Below the pieces are notes generated by a model. That model was not told the origin of the DNA. It worked only from the letters and a program-made list of their open reading frames with translations, and made no database searches. This document shows positions 18,456 through 27,240 of a stretch of DNA of 64,000 nucleotides, piece by piece. The stretch spans positions 1,620,501 to 1,684,500 of the forward strand of contig NZ_JAVLAT010000001.1 in NCBI RefSeq assembly GCF_032190615.1, given 5' to 3'. Within the stretch, counting starts at the first letter, position 1. Each line of letters begins with the position of its first letter. The translations under genes were made by a program, and so were the position numbers. This DNA comes from Brucella pseudogrignonensis. GTDB lineage: Bacteria > Pseudomonadota > Alphaproteobacteria > Rhizobiales > Rhizobiaceae.

Positions 18456-19576
18456 GCACGATCAAGCTGAAAGGCATGACCTGGAGCCACCCGCGCGGCT
18501 ATGATCCGATGGTTGCCGGGGCCGAGCAGTGGCTCGCGGACACGGGTGTTGAGATCGAATGGGAAAAGCGGTCGCTACAGGATTTCGAGACATTTCCAGT
18601 TGAGGAACTGGCACGCAATTTCGATATGATTGTGATTGACCATCCGCATGTGGGCCAGATCACCAAGGAGGGCTGTCTGCTGCCGCTTGATGTGGCGGGC
18701 CGCGAAACAGAATTGAAAAAGCTTGCCGATGGCTCTGTGGGGCAGTCTTTCCCAAGTTATAACTGGCAGGGGCGGCAATGGGCGTTTCCGCTCGATGCGG
18801 CAACACAGGTTCAAGCATGGCGTCCTGACCTGATGGACAACCCAGCAACCTCATGGGGCGAGGTGCTGCGTCTGGCGCGCGCCGGGAAAGTTCTGCTGCC
18901 ACTGCGCTCGCCGCATTCGCTGATGTGCTTTTATACACTGGTTGCCAATGCCGGAACACCATGTTCGGTGGAAGGCGAGCTGATTTCGGTTGAAGATGGC
19001 TCACAAGCTTTCGAGCAACTGCGCGAGATTGCCTCGCTGGTAAAGCCAGAATGTTTTGGCATGGACCCGATCGCAGTGTTTGAGGAAATGGCAAAGTCCG
19101 ATTCCGAGATTGCTTGTTCACCACTGATTTATGGCTATGTGAATTATGCCATGCCGGGTTTCCGTGATCGCCTGATCCGTTTTGCGGATATTCCCGCGGG
19201 TGCGGCGGGCGTTGCGGGTTCCGCATTGGGTGGCACCGGCATTGCAGTTTCTGCCTTCAGCAAGCATCCTGAAGCAGCAATTGATTTCGCCTACTGGATC
19301 GCCAGTGGGGCCTTGCAGAAAGGGCTTTACGCGGCTTCCAACGGCCAGCCCGGACATGCGGATGCGTGGGAAGACGATACCGTAAACAATGCAACTTCAG
19401 GCTTTTATCGCGATACGCGCGCGACCCTTGAAGGTGCATGGGTACGTCCGCGCCATGACGGCTATATGTCGTTTCAGGAAGCAGCTTCAGAACGGATCAA
19501 CAAGGGCTTGCTGGACAAGGAGAAGGCGGAGGTCGTCGTCGCCGATCTTAACCGGCTTTTCCGCGAAAGCTTCTGA
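18452..19576 (+). CDS. Solute-binding-protein family 1 homologue without signal peptide
   Basis: A 374-residue protein with the fold pattern of ABC-transporter sugar-binding proteins (IVIDHPHVGQI, WAFPLDAATQVQAWRP, GGTGIAVSAFSKHPEAAIDFAYWI). It starts MSTIKLKGMTWSHPRGYDP with no signal sequence, lipobox or Tat motif, so it should stay in the cytosol. The start cannot be moved upstream to include one, because the ATG overlaps the CoA-transferase stop (ATGA). No permease genes accompany it. It may have been recruited as an intracellular ligand binder or chaperone for the CoA-transferase reaction; that is inference. Confidence 0.8.
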   Translation: MSTIKLKGMTWSHPRGYDPMVAGAEQWLADTGVEIEWEKRSLQDFETFPVEELARNFDMIVIDHPHVGQITKEGCLLPLDVAGRETELKKLADGSVGQSFPSYNWQGRQWAFPLDAATQVQAWRPDLMDNPATSWGEVLRLARAGKVLLPLRSPHSLMCFYTLVANAGTPCSVEGELISVEDGSQAFEQLREIASLVKPECFGMDPIAVFEEMAKSDSEIACSPLIYGYVNYAMPGFRDRLIRFADIPAGAAGVAGSALGGTGIAVSAFSKHPEAAIDFAYWIASGALQKGLYAASNGQPGHADAWEDDTVNNATSGFYRDTRATLEGAWVRPRHDGYMSFQEAASERINKGLLDKEKAEVVVADLNRLFRESF

Positions 19577-19588
19577 TCAATACTGTTT

Positions 19589-19616
19589 GGCTGGCGGTTA
19601 ATCCGCCAGCCTTTCG
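19589..19616. terminator. Terminator hairpin between convergent genes
   Basis: The perfect stem GGCTGGCGG-TTAAT-CCGCCAGCC lies between the binding-protein homologue (+) and the lactonase gene (-). It is followed by TTTCGGTTT on the plus strand. Confidence 0.7.
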
Positions 19617-19618
19617 GT

Positions 19619-20467
19619 TTAAATCTTCCAGATGCGCTGCGCATTGTCCGCAAGAAGCAGCGCCTTTTCGTCTTCGCTGCATCCTTTAAGCAGCGCATGG
19701 GTTGTCGCCACCCATGTCGAAAGCCCGGCATCAACATTGCTTGCAAGTGTACAAACCGGCCAGTCACTGCCCCACACAATCCGCTCCCAGCCGAAGGAAT
19801 GGATCACATGCTCGACATAGGGGCGCAGCGTTTCAACAGTCCAGCTTTCAGCGTCGGCATAGGCAACCACACCCGAAATCTTCGCTACGACGTTGTCGCG
19901 TTTTGAAATCTCGGTAATGCCGCGTTGCCAGTTTTCCAGAGCGCCTGATTTAATATCGGGAACGCCGCAATGATCGAGAACGAATTGCAGGTCCGGCGCG
20001 AGGTCGGCGAGTGCTACCGCTTTGTTGATCTGGTGCGGCAGCGTGCAAAGATCAAAGGTCAGGCCCGTGCCTTGCAAACGTCTGATATTTTCCCGGAACA
20101 ATGCGCCCTCAGAAACGTCATCCGGCACCACATGTAGCACACGGCGAAAGCCCTTCACGAAAGGATTGCCCAAGCTCTGTTCGAGATAGTCAGCAAAGCC
20201 CGGTTCTTCCGGGCGACATGAGGCTATTGCACCTTTGATAAAGCCGCCGTTGGCAGTTGCTATCCTCTGTACATGATCAGTCTCGGTCTGAATATTATCG
20301 GCCGAAACATCCACTTCCATGTGCAATGCGGCTTTGATCCCGCAGCGCTCGGCCTGCTGTCTGTAGGTCTGAAAAAGGAAGTCGCGGTTAAGCGCCGGAA
20401 CATCGCTTAGCCATGGATAATTGAGCGCGCTTTTGTCGATCAGGTGCAGATGGGTATCGATAATCAT
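19619..20467 (-). CDS. Amidohydrolase-2 family sugar lactonase (L-fuconolactonase type, COG3618)
   Basis: A 282-residue TIM-barrel hydrolase. It starts MIIDTHLHLID (metal-type HxH), has FVLDHCGVPD in the middle and ends with VWGSDWPVC, whose Asp is the catalytic residue. Family members open L-fucono-, L-rhamnono- or galactaro-lactones. In this locus the probable step is L-fucono-1,5-lactone to L-fuconate. It lies 70 bp downstream of the IclR gene on the same strand, so it may share the transcript. Its ribosome binding site GGAGGAGAG is inside a predicted hairpin. Confidence 0.82.
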   Translation of the reverse strand: MIIDTHLHLIDKSALNYPWLSDVPALNRDFLFQTYRQQAERCGIKAALHMEVDVSADNIQTETDHVQRIATANGGFIKGAIASCRPEEPGFADYLEQSLGNPFVKGFRRVLHVVPDDVSEGALFRENIRRLQGTGLTFDLCTLPHQINKAVALADLAPDLQFVLDHCGVPDIKSGALENWQRGITEISKRDNVVAKISGVVAYADAESWTVETLRPYVEHVIHSFGWERIVWGSDWPVCTLASNVDAGLSTWVATTHALLKGCSEDEKALLLADNAQRIWKI

Positions 20468-20469
20468 AA

Positions 20470-20514
20470 AAAACTCTCCTCCGATGTCATACTTTCAAAA
20501 AAGAAGAGAGTTTT
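20470..20514 (-). promoter_or_regulatory. Hairpin covering the lactonase ribosome binding site
   Basis: On the minus strand AAAACTCTC (20514-20506) can pair with GAGAGTTTT (20478-20470). The second arm includes part of GGAGGAGAG, the Shine-Dalgarno sequence just ahead of the lactonase ATG at 20467. Folding would hide the site. Confidence 0.4.
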
Positions 20515-20537
20515 CAAATAAGAATTATCAATCTTGA

Positions 20538-21317
20538 TTAATCTGTTGTTCCAATATCGGACCCAACCAGCTTTGAGAGGTCCTTGACGGTCTTTTGCAA
20601 CAGGCTAATGGTCTGTGTGATGTCGGGTGCGGAGGCTGAATTGACGAGCGTCACATAAGGGCAGGTCAGCGCTGCAATGCAGGACCCGTCAGGGCCGAGA
20701 ATCGGCGCTGAAAGGTTATAGACGCCGGCGACCTGCGCACTGGGCATCATTTCATAGCCGCGCTCACGGATCTGGTCGAGCCGCTCATAGAAGCTATCAT
20801 CGAGATTGCCACTTTCGCCATGTTTGACATATTCAGCAATCATCATCTTGCGCTCCTCCGGTGAGCGGAAGGCCAGCAAAGTGTGGCCGGAACCCGTATC
20901 AAACAGGCTGATATGCGAACCGACGCGGATCGAAATCCCCCAGTAATCCGGGGCTTCTTGCTGTGCAATCACCACGACAGAGCCCCGGTCAAACACAGCA
21001 AGCTGGTTGGCCTGTTTCGAGCGGTCGGCAAGTTCACGCATGAAGGGCGTGGCGAAAGACGCCAGTCTGCGCACCGGCGCATGAAGATGCGCAAGGCCGA
21101 ACAGTTTTAGGGTCAGCGAATAACGGTCGCCTTCAAGCTTGGTCACGTAACCGCGCTTCACCAATCGGTCGAGCATGCGGTAAAACTCATTTGGGCTACG
21201 GTCGAGATATTTGGCGATCTCGGCCTGACTCAAGCCGCCATCGACGCTGGCCAGCAGTTCGAGAATATCCAGCCCTTTGTCCAAAGCAGGTGCGCGGTAG
21301 CGATCGTCTGTTTCCAA
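20538..21317 (-). CDS. IclR-family transcriptional regulator
   Basis: A 259-residue regulator with an N-terminal winged helix (GLDILELLASVDGGLSQAEIAKYL, here split as residues 14-37) and a C-terminal effector domain (RVGSHISLFDTGSGHTLLAF, GVYNLSAPILGPDGSCIAALT). The start appears to be a TTG at 21317 with AAGGGG 8-9 nt upstream. It is transcribed divergently from the ABC importer, and the spacer holds TGTGAA/TTCACA inverted repeats. It probably represses the importer and the CoA-transferase operon until a sugar acid binds. Confidence 0.88.
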   Translation of the reverse strand: METDDRYRAPALDKGLDILELLASVDGGLSQAEIAKYLDRSPNEFYRMLDRLVKRGYVTKLEGDRYSLTLKLFGLAHLHAPVRRLASFATPFMRELADRSKQANQLAVFDRGSVVVIAQQEAPDYWGISIRVGSHISLFDTGSGHTLLAFRSPEERKMMIAEYVKHGESGNLDDSFYERLDQIRERGYEMMPSAQVAGVYNLSAPILGPDGSCIAALTCPYVTLVNSASAPDITQTISLLQKTVKDLSKLVGSDIGTTD

Positions 21318-21402
21318 GTTCTGTCCCCTTATGAATATCTCATTTTATATGCGAATACCGTCGACGATGAAAGACGGGATCAAATCGAATGCGCCTTGAC
21401 CG

Positions 21403-21444
21403 ATTGTGAATATTATGTTTGCATATAAATATAGAATTCACAAT
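21403..21444. promoter_or_regulatory. Inverted repeat in the importer promoter, candidate IclR operator
   Basis: ATTGTGAAT (21403-21411) and ATTCACAAT (21436-21444) form a perfect 9-bp inverted repeat with half-site centres 33 bp apart, about three helical turns. TTGACC at 21396-21401 may be a -35 box. The half-sites share TGTGAA/TTCACA with the site at 17248-17270. Confidence 0.5.
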
Positions 21445-21485
21445 TGGGGGCGGATATGGGAGTGTCCGTCATTGAGGAGGAAAGC

Positions 21486-22805
21486 ATGAGGAATTTTACG
21501 ACATCTGTGCTGGCGGGCTCAGTTCTGCTGGCGACAGGGATGATTTCTGCGGGGGCTGCAGATCTTCCGGGTAAATTTGAAGGCGTGACAATCAACGCCA
21601 AGCTGATCGGCGGTCAGCAGTATGAGGCGCTCTATTCGCGCATTGCTGAATGGGAAAAAGCGACCGGTGCGAAGGTCAATATTCTCTCCAAGAAAAACCA
21701 CTTCGAGCTGGATAAGGAAATCAAGTCGGACATTGCTTCGCGTTCTATCAACTGGTGCGTCGGTTCGAACCACTCCTCATTTGCCCCACAATATCCCGAC
21801 CTTTATGCAGATCTGACCGCTCTGCTGCCAAAAGAGGAACTGGAAGGTTTTGTTCCGTCCACGATCAAAGCTTCCACGCTCAACGATAAGCTGGTCATGC
21901 TGCCGCGTGCGCAGTTCGACGTGTCAGCGCTCTATTATCAAAAGAGTCTCTACGAAGACGATGCGAAGAAGGCAGCGTTTAAGGAAAAATACGGTTACGA
22001 TCTCGCGCCGCCTAAGACCTGGAAGGAAGTATCCGATCAGGCTGTGTTCTTTGCTGATCCGCCGAATTTCTACGGCACGCAGTTTGCAGGTAAGGAAGAA
22101 GCCATCAATGGCCGTTTCTATGAAATGCTGGTCGCTGAAGGCGGCGAATATCTGGACGGCGAAGGCAAGCCAGCTTTCAATTCGGAAGCCGGTGTGCGAG
22201 CGCTCGACTGGTTTGTAAATCTTTACAAGGACAAGGCTGTTCCTGCTGGTACAACCAATTATCTATGGGATGAGCTGGGCGCTGGTTTTGCGTCGGGCAC
22301 CATCGCGCTCAATCTCGACTGGCCAGGCTGGGCGACCTACTTCAACGATCCAAAGTCGTCGAAGGTTGCTGGCAATGTCGGTGTGGTTGTTGCGCCTGAA
22401 GGATCCGCTGGCAAGCGCACCGGCTGGTCAGGCCATCATGGTTTTTCGGTAACAGAATCCTGTGACAACAAGGACGCGGCTGCATCGCTCGTCTGGTTCC
22501 TGACCAACGAGGATTCGCAGAAGCAGGAATCGGCTGCCGGAACGCTGCCGACCCGTACCGCTGTTTGGGAGTACGTGGTCGAACAGGCAGCTTCCGATCC
22601 TTATAAGAAGGAAGTGCTTAAGGTGTTCCAAGAAACGGCAAAGACCGCATTCCCGGTTCCACAGACGCCTTCGTGGATCGAGATTTCCAACGCGGTCTAT
22701 CCTGAACTTCAGGCGGCAATTTTGGGTGACAAGACCTCGCAGCAGGCCCTTGATGATGCAGCCAAGAAGGCAACGCTGATCCTTGAGGACGCAGGCGAGC
22801 TCTGA
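21486..22805 (+). CDS. ABC sugar-binding protein (periplasmic)
   Basis: A 439-residue family 1 solute-binding protein with a normal Sec signal (MRNFTTSVLAGSVLLATG, probably cut after AGAA near residue 25). GAGGAGG lies before the ATG at 21486; an upstream in-frame ATG at 21444 falls in the operator and is rejected. Typical segments are WEKATGAKVNIL and NLDWPGWATYF. It is the first gene of an importer operon followed by two permeases and an ATPase. The substrate is probably a deoxy sugar or its acid, judged from the downstream enzymes. Confidence 0.88.
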   Translation: MRNFTTSVLAGSVLLATGMISAGAADLPGKFEGVTINAKLIGGQQYEALYSRIAEWEKATGAKVNILSKKNHFELDKEIKSDIASRSINWCVGSNHSSFAPQYPDLYADLTALLPKEELEGFVPSTIKASTLNDKLVMLPRAQFDVSALYYQKSLYEDDAKKAAFKEKYGYDLAPPKTWKEVSDQAVFFADPPNFYGTQFAGKEEAINGRFYEMLVAEGGEYLDGEGKPAFNSEAGVRALDWFVNLYKDKAVPAGTTNYLWDELGAGFASGTIALNLDWPGWATYFNDPKSSKVAGNVGVVVAPEGSAGKRTGWSGHHGFSVTESCDNKDAAASLVWFLTNEDSQKQESAAGTLPTRTAVWEYVVEQAASDPYKKEVLKVFQETAKTAFPVPQTPSWIEISNAVYPELQAAILGDKTSQQALDDAAKKATLILEDAGEL

Positions 22806-22824
22806 TTTTGCCGCATCATATTAT

Positions 22825-22861
22825 GGCCCGCCTTTGGGAAACCGATTGGCGGGCCGTTTTG
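22825..22861 (+). terminator. Attenuating hairpin after the binding-protein gene
   Basis: The stem GGCCCGCC (22825-22832) with GGCGGGCC (22848-22855) is followed by GTTTTG. Partial termination here would give more binding protein than permease, as is common in ABC operons. Confidence 0.6.
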
Positions 22862-22898
22862 ACAGGGTTTCTCGCTGCTCCACTGCCTCGGAAGAACA

Positions 22899-23792
22899 AT
22901 GTTTAAACGTATTTCCCCGCCGGTTCTGCTTTTGCTTCCGGCCTTCATCATTCTCGCAGCGGTGGTTCTGTTTCCCCTCGCGCTTTCGCTTTATTCGAGC
23001 TTCACGCCATTCCGGCTGACGCGCCCTGACAGTCTGTTTACCTTCATCGGTCTGCGCAATTATCAGCGCATCATGACCGACTGGGTGTTCTGGGCTGCAT
23101 TCATTCGCACGGTTGTGTTCCTCACCATCGCGCTTAATCTGGAAATGCTGCTCGGCCTAGGGCTGGCGCTGCTCATCAACAAGGCCACCCATGGCCAGCG
23201 CGTTTTGCGCACGCTGATGATGTTCCCGATGATGTTTTCGCCGGTTCTCGTCGGCTTCCAGTTCAAGTTCATGTTCAACGACAATATCGGTCTTGTGAAC
23301 AATGCACTGCAATCGCTCGGTATTACCAGCCAGGCTATTCCGTGGCTGATCGATGGCAATCTGGCGCTGATTGCCATCATGCTGGCAGAAGTGTGGATGT
23401 CGACTTCCGTATTTGCGATCCTTATTCTGGGTGGTCTTCTGTCGATGCCGCAGGATCCGGTTGAGGCCGCGCGCGTTGATGGTTGCACGCCATGGCAGAC
23501 GTTCCGCTATGTCATCTGGCCTTATCTGATGCCATTTGCTTTCATCGCGATGACCATTCGTTCGCTTGATGTGGCGCGCGCTTATGACATCGTGAAGATC
23601 ATGACCGATGGTGGCCCGGCACGACGAACTGAGCTGATCTGGACGCTGGTGGGACGCACCGCCTATTCGGATGCGCAGATGGGACTTGCCAATGCCATGG
23701 CCTATGTCGCGATCCTGCTCTCGATCCTCTTCACCGTAATGTTCTTCCGCAAGCTTGCAGCCGCACGCGCGCAAATCGGAGCGGAGTGGTAA
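22899..23792 (+). CDS. ABC sugar transporter permease (MalF/UgpA type)
   Basis: A 297-residue inner-membrane protein with about six hydrophobic helices and the cytoplasmic EAA loop (PVEAARVDGCTPWQTFRYV) that docks on the ATPase. It follows the binding protein gene after an attenuator hairpin and abuts the second permease gene. The start ATG has GGAAGAAC upstream. Confidence 0.9.
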   Translation: MFKRISPPVLLLLPAFIILAAVVLFPLALSLYSSFTPFRLTRPDSLFTFIGLRNYQRIMTDWVFWAAFIRTVVFLTIALNLEMLLGLGLALLINKATHGQRVLRTLMMFPMMFSPVLVGFQFKFMFNDNIGLVNNALQSLGITSQAIPWLIDGNLALIAIMLAEVWMSTSVFAILILGGLLSMPQDPVEAARVDGCTPWQTFRYVIWPYLMPFAFIAMTIRSLDVARAYDIVKIMTDGGPARRTELIWTLVGRTAYSDAQMGLANAMAYVAILLSILFTVMFFRKLAAARAQIGAEW

Positions 23793-23794
23793 TC

Positions 23795-24673
23795 ATGGCT
23801 TCCAAAACACTCTCTAATGATCAGCATCGCCTGCTGCGTCGCGTCAAGAAAGTCGCGTACCTCATTGGCCTGTTTCTGGCGATGGCAATCATCTGCCTGC
23901 CCGGTTTGTGGATCGTTTTGTCCTCGCTGCGTCCGCCGGTTGAAATCATGGCAAAGCCGCCGGTCTGGATACCGCAGGAAATCACGCTTGATGCTTATTA
24001 TGCGATGTTTTCTGGTGCTGGCGGCGGCGGCATTCCGGTCTGGGATTATTTCCGCAACTCGCTGATTATCTCGGTCACCTCCACCATCATCGCGCTGATT
24101 GTCGGTGTTTCGGGTGGCTATGCCTTTGCGCGCTTCCGTTTCTGGGGCAAGTCAACAACCTTTCTTGGCCTCATGTTGACGCGCTCGGTGCCGGGCATTG
24201 CGCTTTCGTTGCCGCTCTTCATGCTCTATTCGCGCATTGGCATCATCGACACGCATTTCGGCCTGATCGTCACCTACGTGGCGCTCAATGTGCCGTTTAC
24301 GATCTGGCTGATTGACGGCTTTTTTCGTCAGGTGCCGAAGGATCTGGCGGAAGCAGCACAGATTGACGGCTGTACGCGCTGGCAGGCTTTCTGGCAGGTG
24401 GAATTTCCGCTGGCCGGTCCCGGCATTGCGACCGCAGGCATCTTCGCCTTCCTCACGTCCTGGAACGAATATGCGCTGGCTTCCCAGCTTACACGCTCGG
24501 TCAATTCCAAGACCCTTCCAGTCGGTCTTCTCGATTACACCGCTGAATTCACCATCGACTGGCGTGGCATGTGCGCGCTGGCGGTCGTGATGATTATTCC
24601 GGCGCTGACCCTCACATTCATCGTTCAGAAGCATCTTGTTGCTGGTCTGACGTTCGGCGCGGTTAAAGGTTGA
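23795..24673 (+). CDS. ABC sugar transporter permease (MalG/UgpE type)
   Basis: A 292-residue permease with six predicted helices, the EAA loop LAEAAQIDGCTRWQAFWQVE and the C-terminus KHLVAGLTFGAVKG typical of MalG-type subunits. I use the ATG at 23795; a GTG three codons earlier is in frame. Pairs with the preceding permease. Confidence 0.9.
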   Translation: MASKTLSNDQHRLLRRVKKVAYLIGLFLAMAIICLPGLWIVLSSLRPPVEIMAKPPVWIPQEITLDAYYAMFSGAGGGGIPVWDYFRNSLIISVTSTIIALIVGVSGGYAFARFRFWGKSTTFLGLMLTRSVPGIALSLPLFMLYSRIGIIDTHFGLIVTYVALNVPFTIWLIDGFFRQVPKDLAEAAQIDGCTRWQAFWQVEFPLAGPGIATAGIFAFLTSWNEYALASQLTRSVNSKTLPVGLLDYTAEFTIDWRGMCALAVVMIIPALTLTFIVQKHLVAGLTFGAVKG

Positions 24674-24680
24674 TAGTACA

Positions 24681-25778
24681 ATGGCTCAGCTTTCCATTAA
24701 AAATCTCGTTAAGCGTTATGGCACTGTTGAAGTGGTGCATGGCATCAATCTCGAAATCGCCGACAAAGAATTTGTAGCGCTTGTTGGCCCGTCCGGCTGT
24801 GGCAAGTCCACGACGCTGCGCATGATCGCAGGTCTTGAGAGCATTTCCGATGGTGCGCTCGAAATCGGCGGCAAAGTGGTCAACGATCTGCCGCCGCGTG
24901 ATCGAAACATCTCCATGGTGTTCCAGTCCTATGCGCTTTATCCGCATATGTCGGTGCGTGAAAATATGGGCTTCTCGCTCAAGATCGCCAAACAGCCACA
25001 GGCGGAAATTGACCGCCGCGTTAATGAAGCCTCTGCCATTCTTGGCCTCGAAGCCTTGATGGAACGTCGTCCGGCACAGCTTTCGGGCGGTCAGCGCCAG
25101 CGCGTTGCTATGGGCCGCGCTATTGTACGCAACCCGGAAGTGTTTTTGTTCGACGAACCGCTTTCCAACCTCGATGCGAAGCTGCGCACGCAGATGCGCA
25201 CGGAGATCAAGAAGCTTCATGCCAAGGTGCAGTCAACCGTGGTTTATGTGACGCATGATCAGGTTGAGGCCATGACACTGGCCGACCGCATCGTCATCAT
25301 GCGCGATGGCCATATTGAGCAGGTGGGCACACCGGATGAAGTGTTCAAGCGTCCAGCCACGCAGTTTGTTGCGGGCTTTATTGGCTCGCCGCCGATGAAT
25401 ATGGCCGAGGCAACCGTTCAAGGCGCGGAACTGGTCTTCGCCAATGATCAGCGCTTGCCGGTGCCACAGCAGTTTAAAGCGAATGTTACCGACGGCGCGA
25501 AAGTCACATTTGGTTTGCGCCCCGACGATCTTTTCCCGACTGGCCACGGCCTGTCGTCGGGTGATGCCGGAACATCGTACGAGCAGGATTTGCGCGTATC
25601 GATCACCGAGCCGCTTGGCAATGAAACGCTGGTCTTTGTCGAATTTGCGGGCAAGGAATGGGTGGCGCGTATGCTCAACCCGCGGTACCTTAATTCCGGT
25701 GAAGTGATTTCCATGCATTTTGATCTGTCGCAGGCGCATCTGTTTGATGCGGCGAGCGGCAAGAGCTTGGCGGTTTAA
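24681..25778 (+). CDS. ABC sugar transporter ATPase (MalK/UgpC type)
   Basis: A 365-residue ATPase. Walker A is GPSGCGKST (residues 36-44), the signature LSGGQ is near 134, Walker B/D-loop [15 protein letters not shown] is near 156 and the switch His is in YVTHDQ. The last 110 residues are a TOBE/MOP-type regulatory domain. It begins 8 bp after the permease and ends 2 bp before the racemase-family gene, within the same operon. Confidence 0.92.
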   Translation: MAQLSIKNLVKRYGTVEVVHGINLEIADKEFVALVGPSGCGKSTTLRMIAGLESISDGALEIGGKVVNDLPPRDRNISMVFQSYALYPHMSVRENMGFSLKIAKQPQAEIDRRVNEASAILGLEALMERRPAQLSGGQRQRVAMGRAIVRNPEVFLFDEPLSNLDAKLRTQMRTEIKKLHAKVQSTVVYVTHDQVEAMTLADRIVIMRDGHIEQVGTPDEVFKRPATQFVAGFIGSPPMNMAEATVQGAELVFANDQRLPVPQQFKANVTDGAKVTFGLRPDDLFPTGHGLSSGDAGTSYEQDLRVSITEPLGNETLVFVEFAGKEWVARMLNPRYLNSGEVISMHFDLSQAHLFDAASGKSLAV

Positions 25779-25780
25779 TC

Positions 25781-26896
25781 ATGGCACGGATTGAAAAAGT
25801 CGAACTGCGCATGGTTGACCTTCCGCCGAAGGTCAAACGCACCGATGCGATCCAGAGCTTTGTCAGTCAGGAAACACCAATCGTCACCATCACCGACAGC
25901 GATGGGGCGGTGGGTACGGGCTATAGCTATACCATCGGCACCGGCGGCTCGTCCGTCATTCGTCTGTTGAACGACCATCTGGTACCGCTGATCATCGATG
26001 AGGATGCGGATTGCATTGAGGCGATCTGGCGCAAGCTCGAATTTGCGACCCACGCCACAACCATTGGCGCGATTACCGCTTTGGCGTTGGCTGCAATCGA
26101 TACGGCCCTCTGGGATCTGCGTGCGAAGAAACAGAACCTGCCGCTGTGGAAGCTTGCAGGTGGTGCCAAAGATCGCTGTCCGCTTTACACGACCGAAGGC
26201 GGCTGGCTGCATATCGAGAAAGAAGCACTGGTCGAGGATGCATTGCAGGCCAAGGCCAAGGGTTTTTCCGGCTCGAAGGTCAAGATCGGCAAGCCGCATG
26301 GTTCGGAAGATTATGCACGTCTTTCGGCTGTTCGTGCAGCCGTGGGTGACGGCTTTGAAATCATGACCGACTGCAATCAGGGCTTTAGCGTGGATGAAGC
26401 GATCCGCCGTGCCGAGCGCCTCAAAGAACTCGATCTTGCATGGATCGAAGAACCACTTCCGGCCGATGATCTGGACGGCCATATCCGCCTGACCCGTTCC
26501 ACCCCGACACCGATTGCGGTGGGTGAATCGATCTATTCGATCCGCCATTTCCGCGAATATATGCAGAAGGGCGCTTGCTCCATCGTGCAGGTGGATGTGG
26601 CGCGTATCGGTGGCATCACGCCATGGCTGAAAGTGGCGCACGCTGCTGAAGCCTTCGACATGCCGGTCTGCCCGCACTTCCTGATGGAGCTGCATGTCAG
26701 CCTCACCTGTGCCGTGCAAAACGGGCGCTACGTCGAATATATTCCGCAGCTTGATGACCTGACCACCAAGGGCATGGAAATTCGCGATGGCCACGCCATT
26801 GCGCCGTCCGAACCGGGTATTGGCATTTCGTGGGATTGGGATGCCGTGCGCGCGCGGTCGGTTGCCGAATTCACCCGCGAGATCGTGAGGTCGTAA
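25781..26896 (+). CDS. Mandelate racemase/muconate lactonizing enzyme family (sugar-acid dehydratase-like)
   Basis: A 371-residue enolase-superfamily enzyme. The catalytic KVK (about residues 166-168) is followed by metal ligands in TDCNQG (about 197), WIEEPLP (about 222) and AVGES (about 249), with a C-terminal His in CPHFLMELH (about 299). The KxK plus His layout fits the mandelate-racemase subgroup, which contains acid-sugar dehydratases and epimerases. It is distinct from the L-fuconate dehydratase at 30601, so the locus has two enolase-superfamily enzymes. The substrate is unknown. Its stop overlaps the next start (TAATG). Confidence 0.85.
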   Translation: MARIEKVELRMVDLPPKVKRTDAIQSFVSQETPIVTITDSDGAVGTGYSYTIGTGGSSVIRLLNDHLVPLIIDEDADCIEAIWRKLEFATHATTIGAITALALAAIDTALWDLRAKKQNLPLWKLAGGAKDRCPLYTTEGGWLHIEKEALVEDALQAKAKGFSGSKVKIGKPHGSEDYARLSAVRAAVGDGFEIMTDCNQGFSVDEAIRRAERLKELDLAWIEEPLPADDLDGHIRLTRSTPTPIAVGESIYSIRHFREYMQKGACSIVQVDVARIGGITPWLKVAHAAEAFDMPVCPHFLMELHVSLTCAVQNGRYVEYIPQLDDLTTKGMEIRDGHAIAPSEPGIGISWDWDAVRARSVAEFTREIVRS

Positions 26897-27240
26897 TGAC
26901 GCAGCGCCAGAAGCAAAGAATGGGCATGGTTATCGGGCTAAAGCCTGAGAAGATCGCAGAATATAAGAAGCTGCACGCGAGTGTCTGGCCAGAAATTCTT
27001 GCGCTCATCTCGGAATGCAACATCACCAATTACACGATTTTTCTCAAAGAGCCGGAAAACCTGCTGTTTGGCACATGGGACTATGTCGGCACCGACTTTG
27101 ATGCCGATATGAAGAAGATGGCTGCAAGTCCTAAAAATCAGGAATGGTGGTCTGTTTGTATGCCATGCCAGATGCCGCTCGAAACCCGCAAAGAGGGTGA
27201 GTGGTGGGCGATGATGGAGGAGGTGTTCCATCATGACTGA
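26896..27240 (+). CDS. L-rhamnose/L-fucose mutarotase family protein (RhaM-like, COG3254)
   Basis: A 114-residue ferredoxin-like protein with the family pattern YKKLHASVWPEI, NYTIFL, LLFGTWDYVG and WWSVCMPCQ. These enzymes speed anomer exchange of L-rhamnose or related 6-deoxy sugars. The ATG at 26896 overlaps the previous stop codon. Its presence supports a 6-deoxy-L-sugar as the substrate of the locus. Family level does not separate rhamnose from fucose. Confidence 0.85.
   Translation: MTQRQKQRMGMVIGLKPEKIAEYKKLHASVWPEILALISECNITNYTIFLKEPENLLFGTWDYVGTDFDADMKKMAASPKNQEWWSVCMPCQMPLETRKEGEWWAMMEEVFHHD

Noticed and set aside
21444..21485. ATG at 21444 as start of the importer binding protein
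   Set aside because: It lies at the edge of the inverted-repeat operator and would add a non-signal extension before a normal signal peptide. GAGGAGG fits the ATG at 21486.
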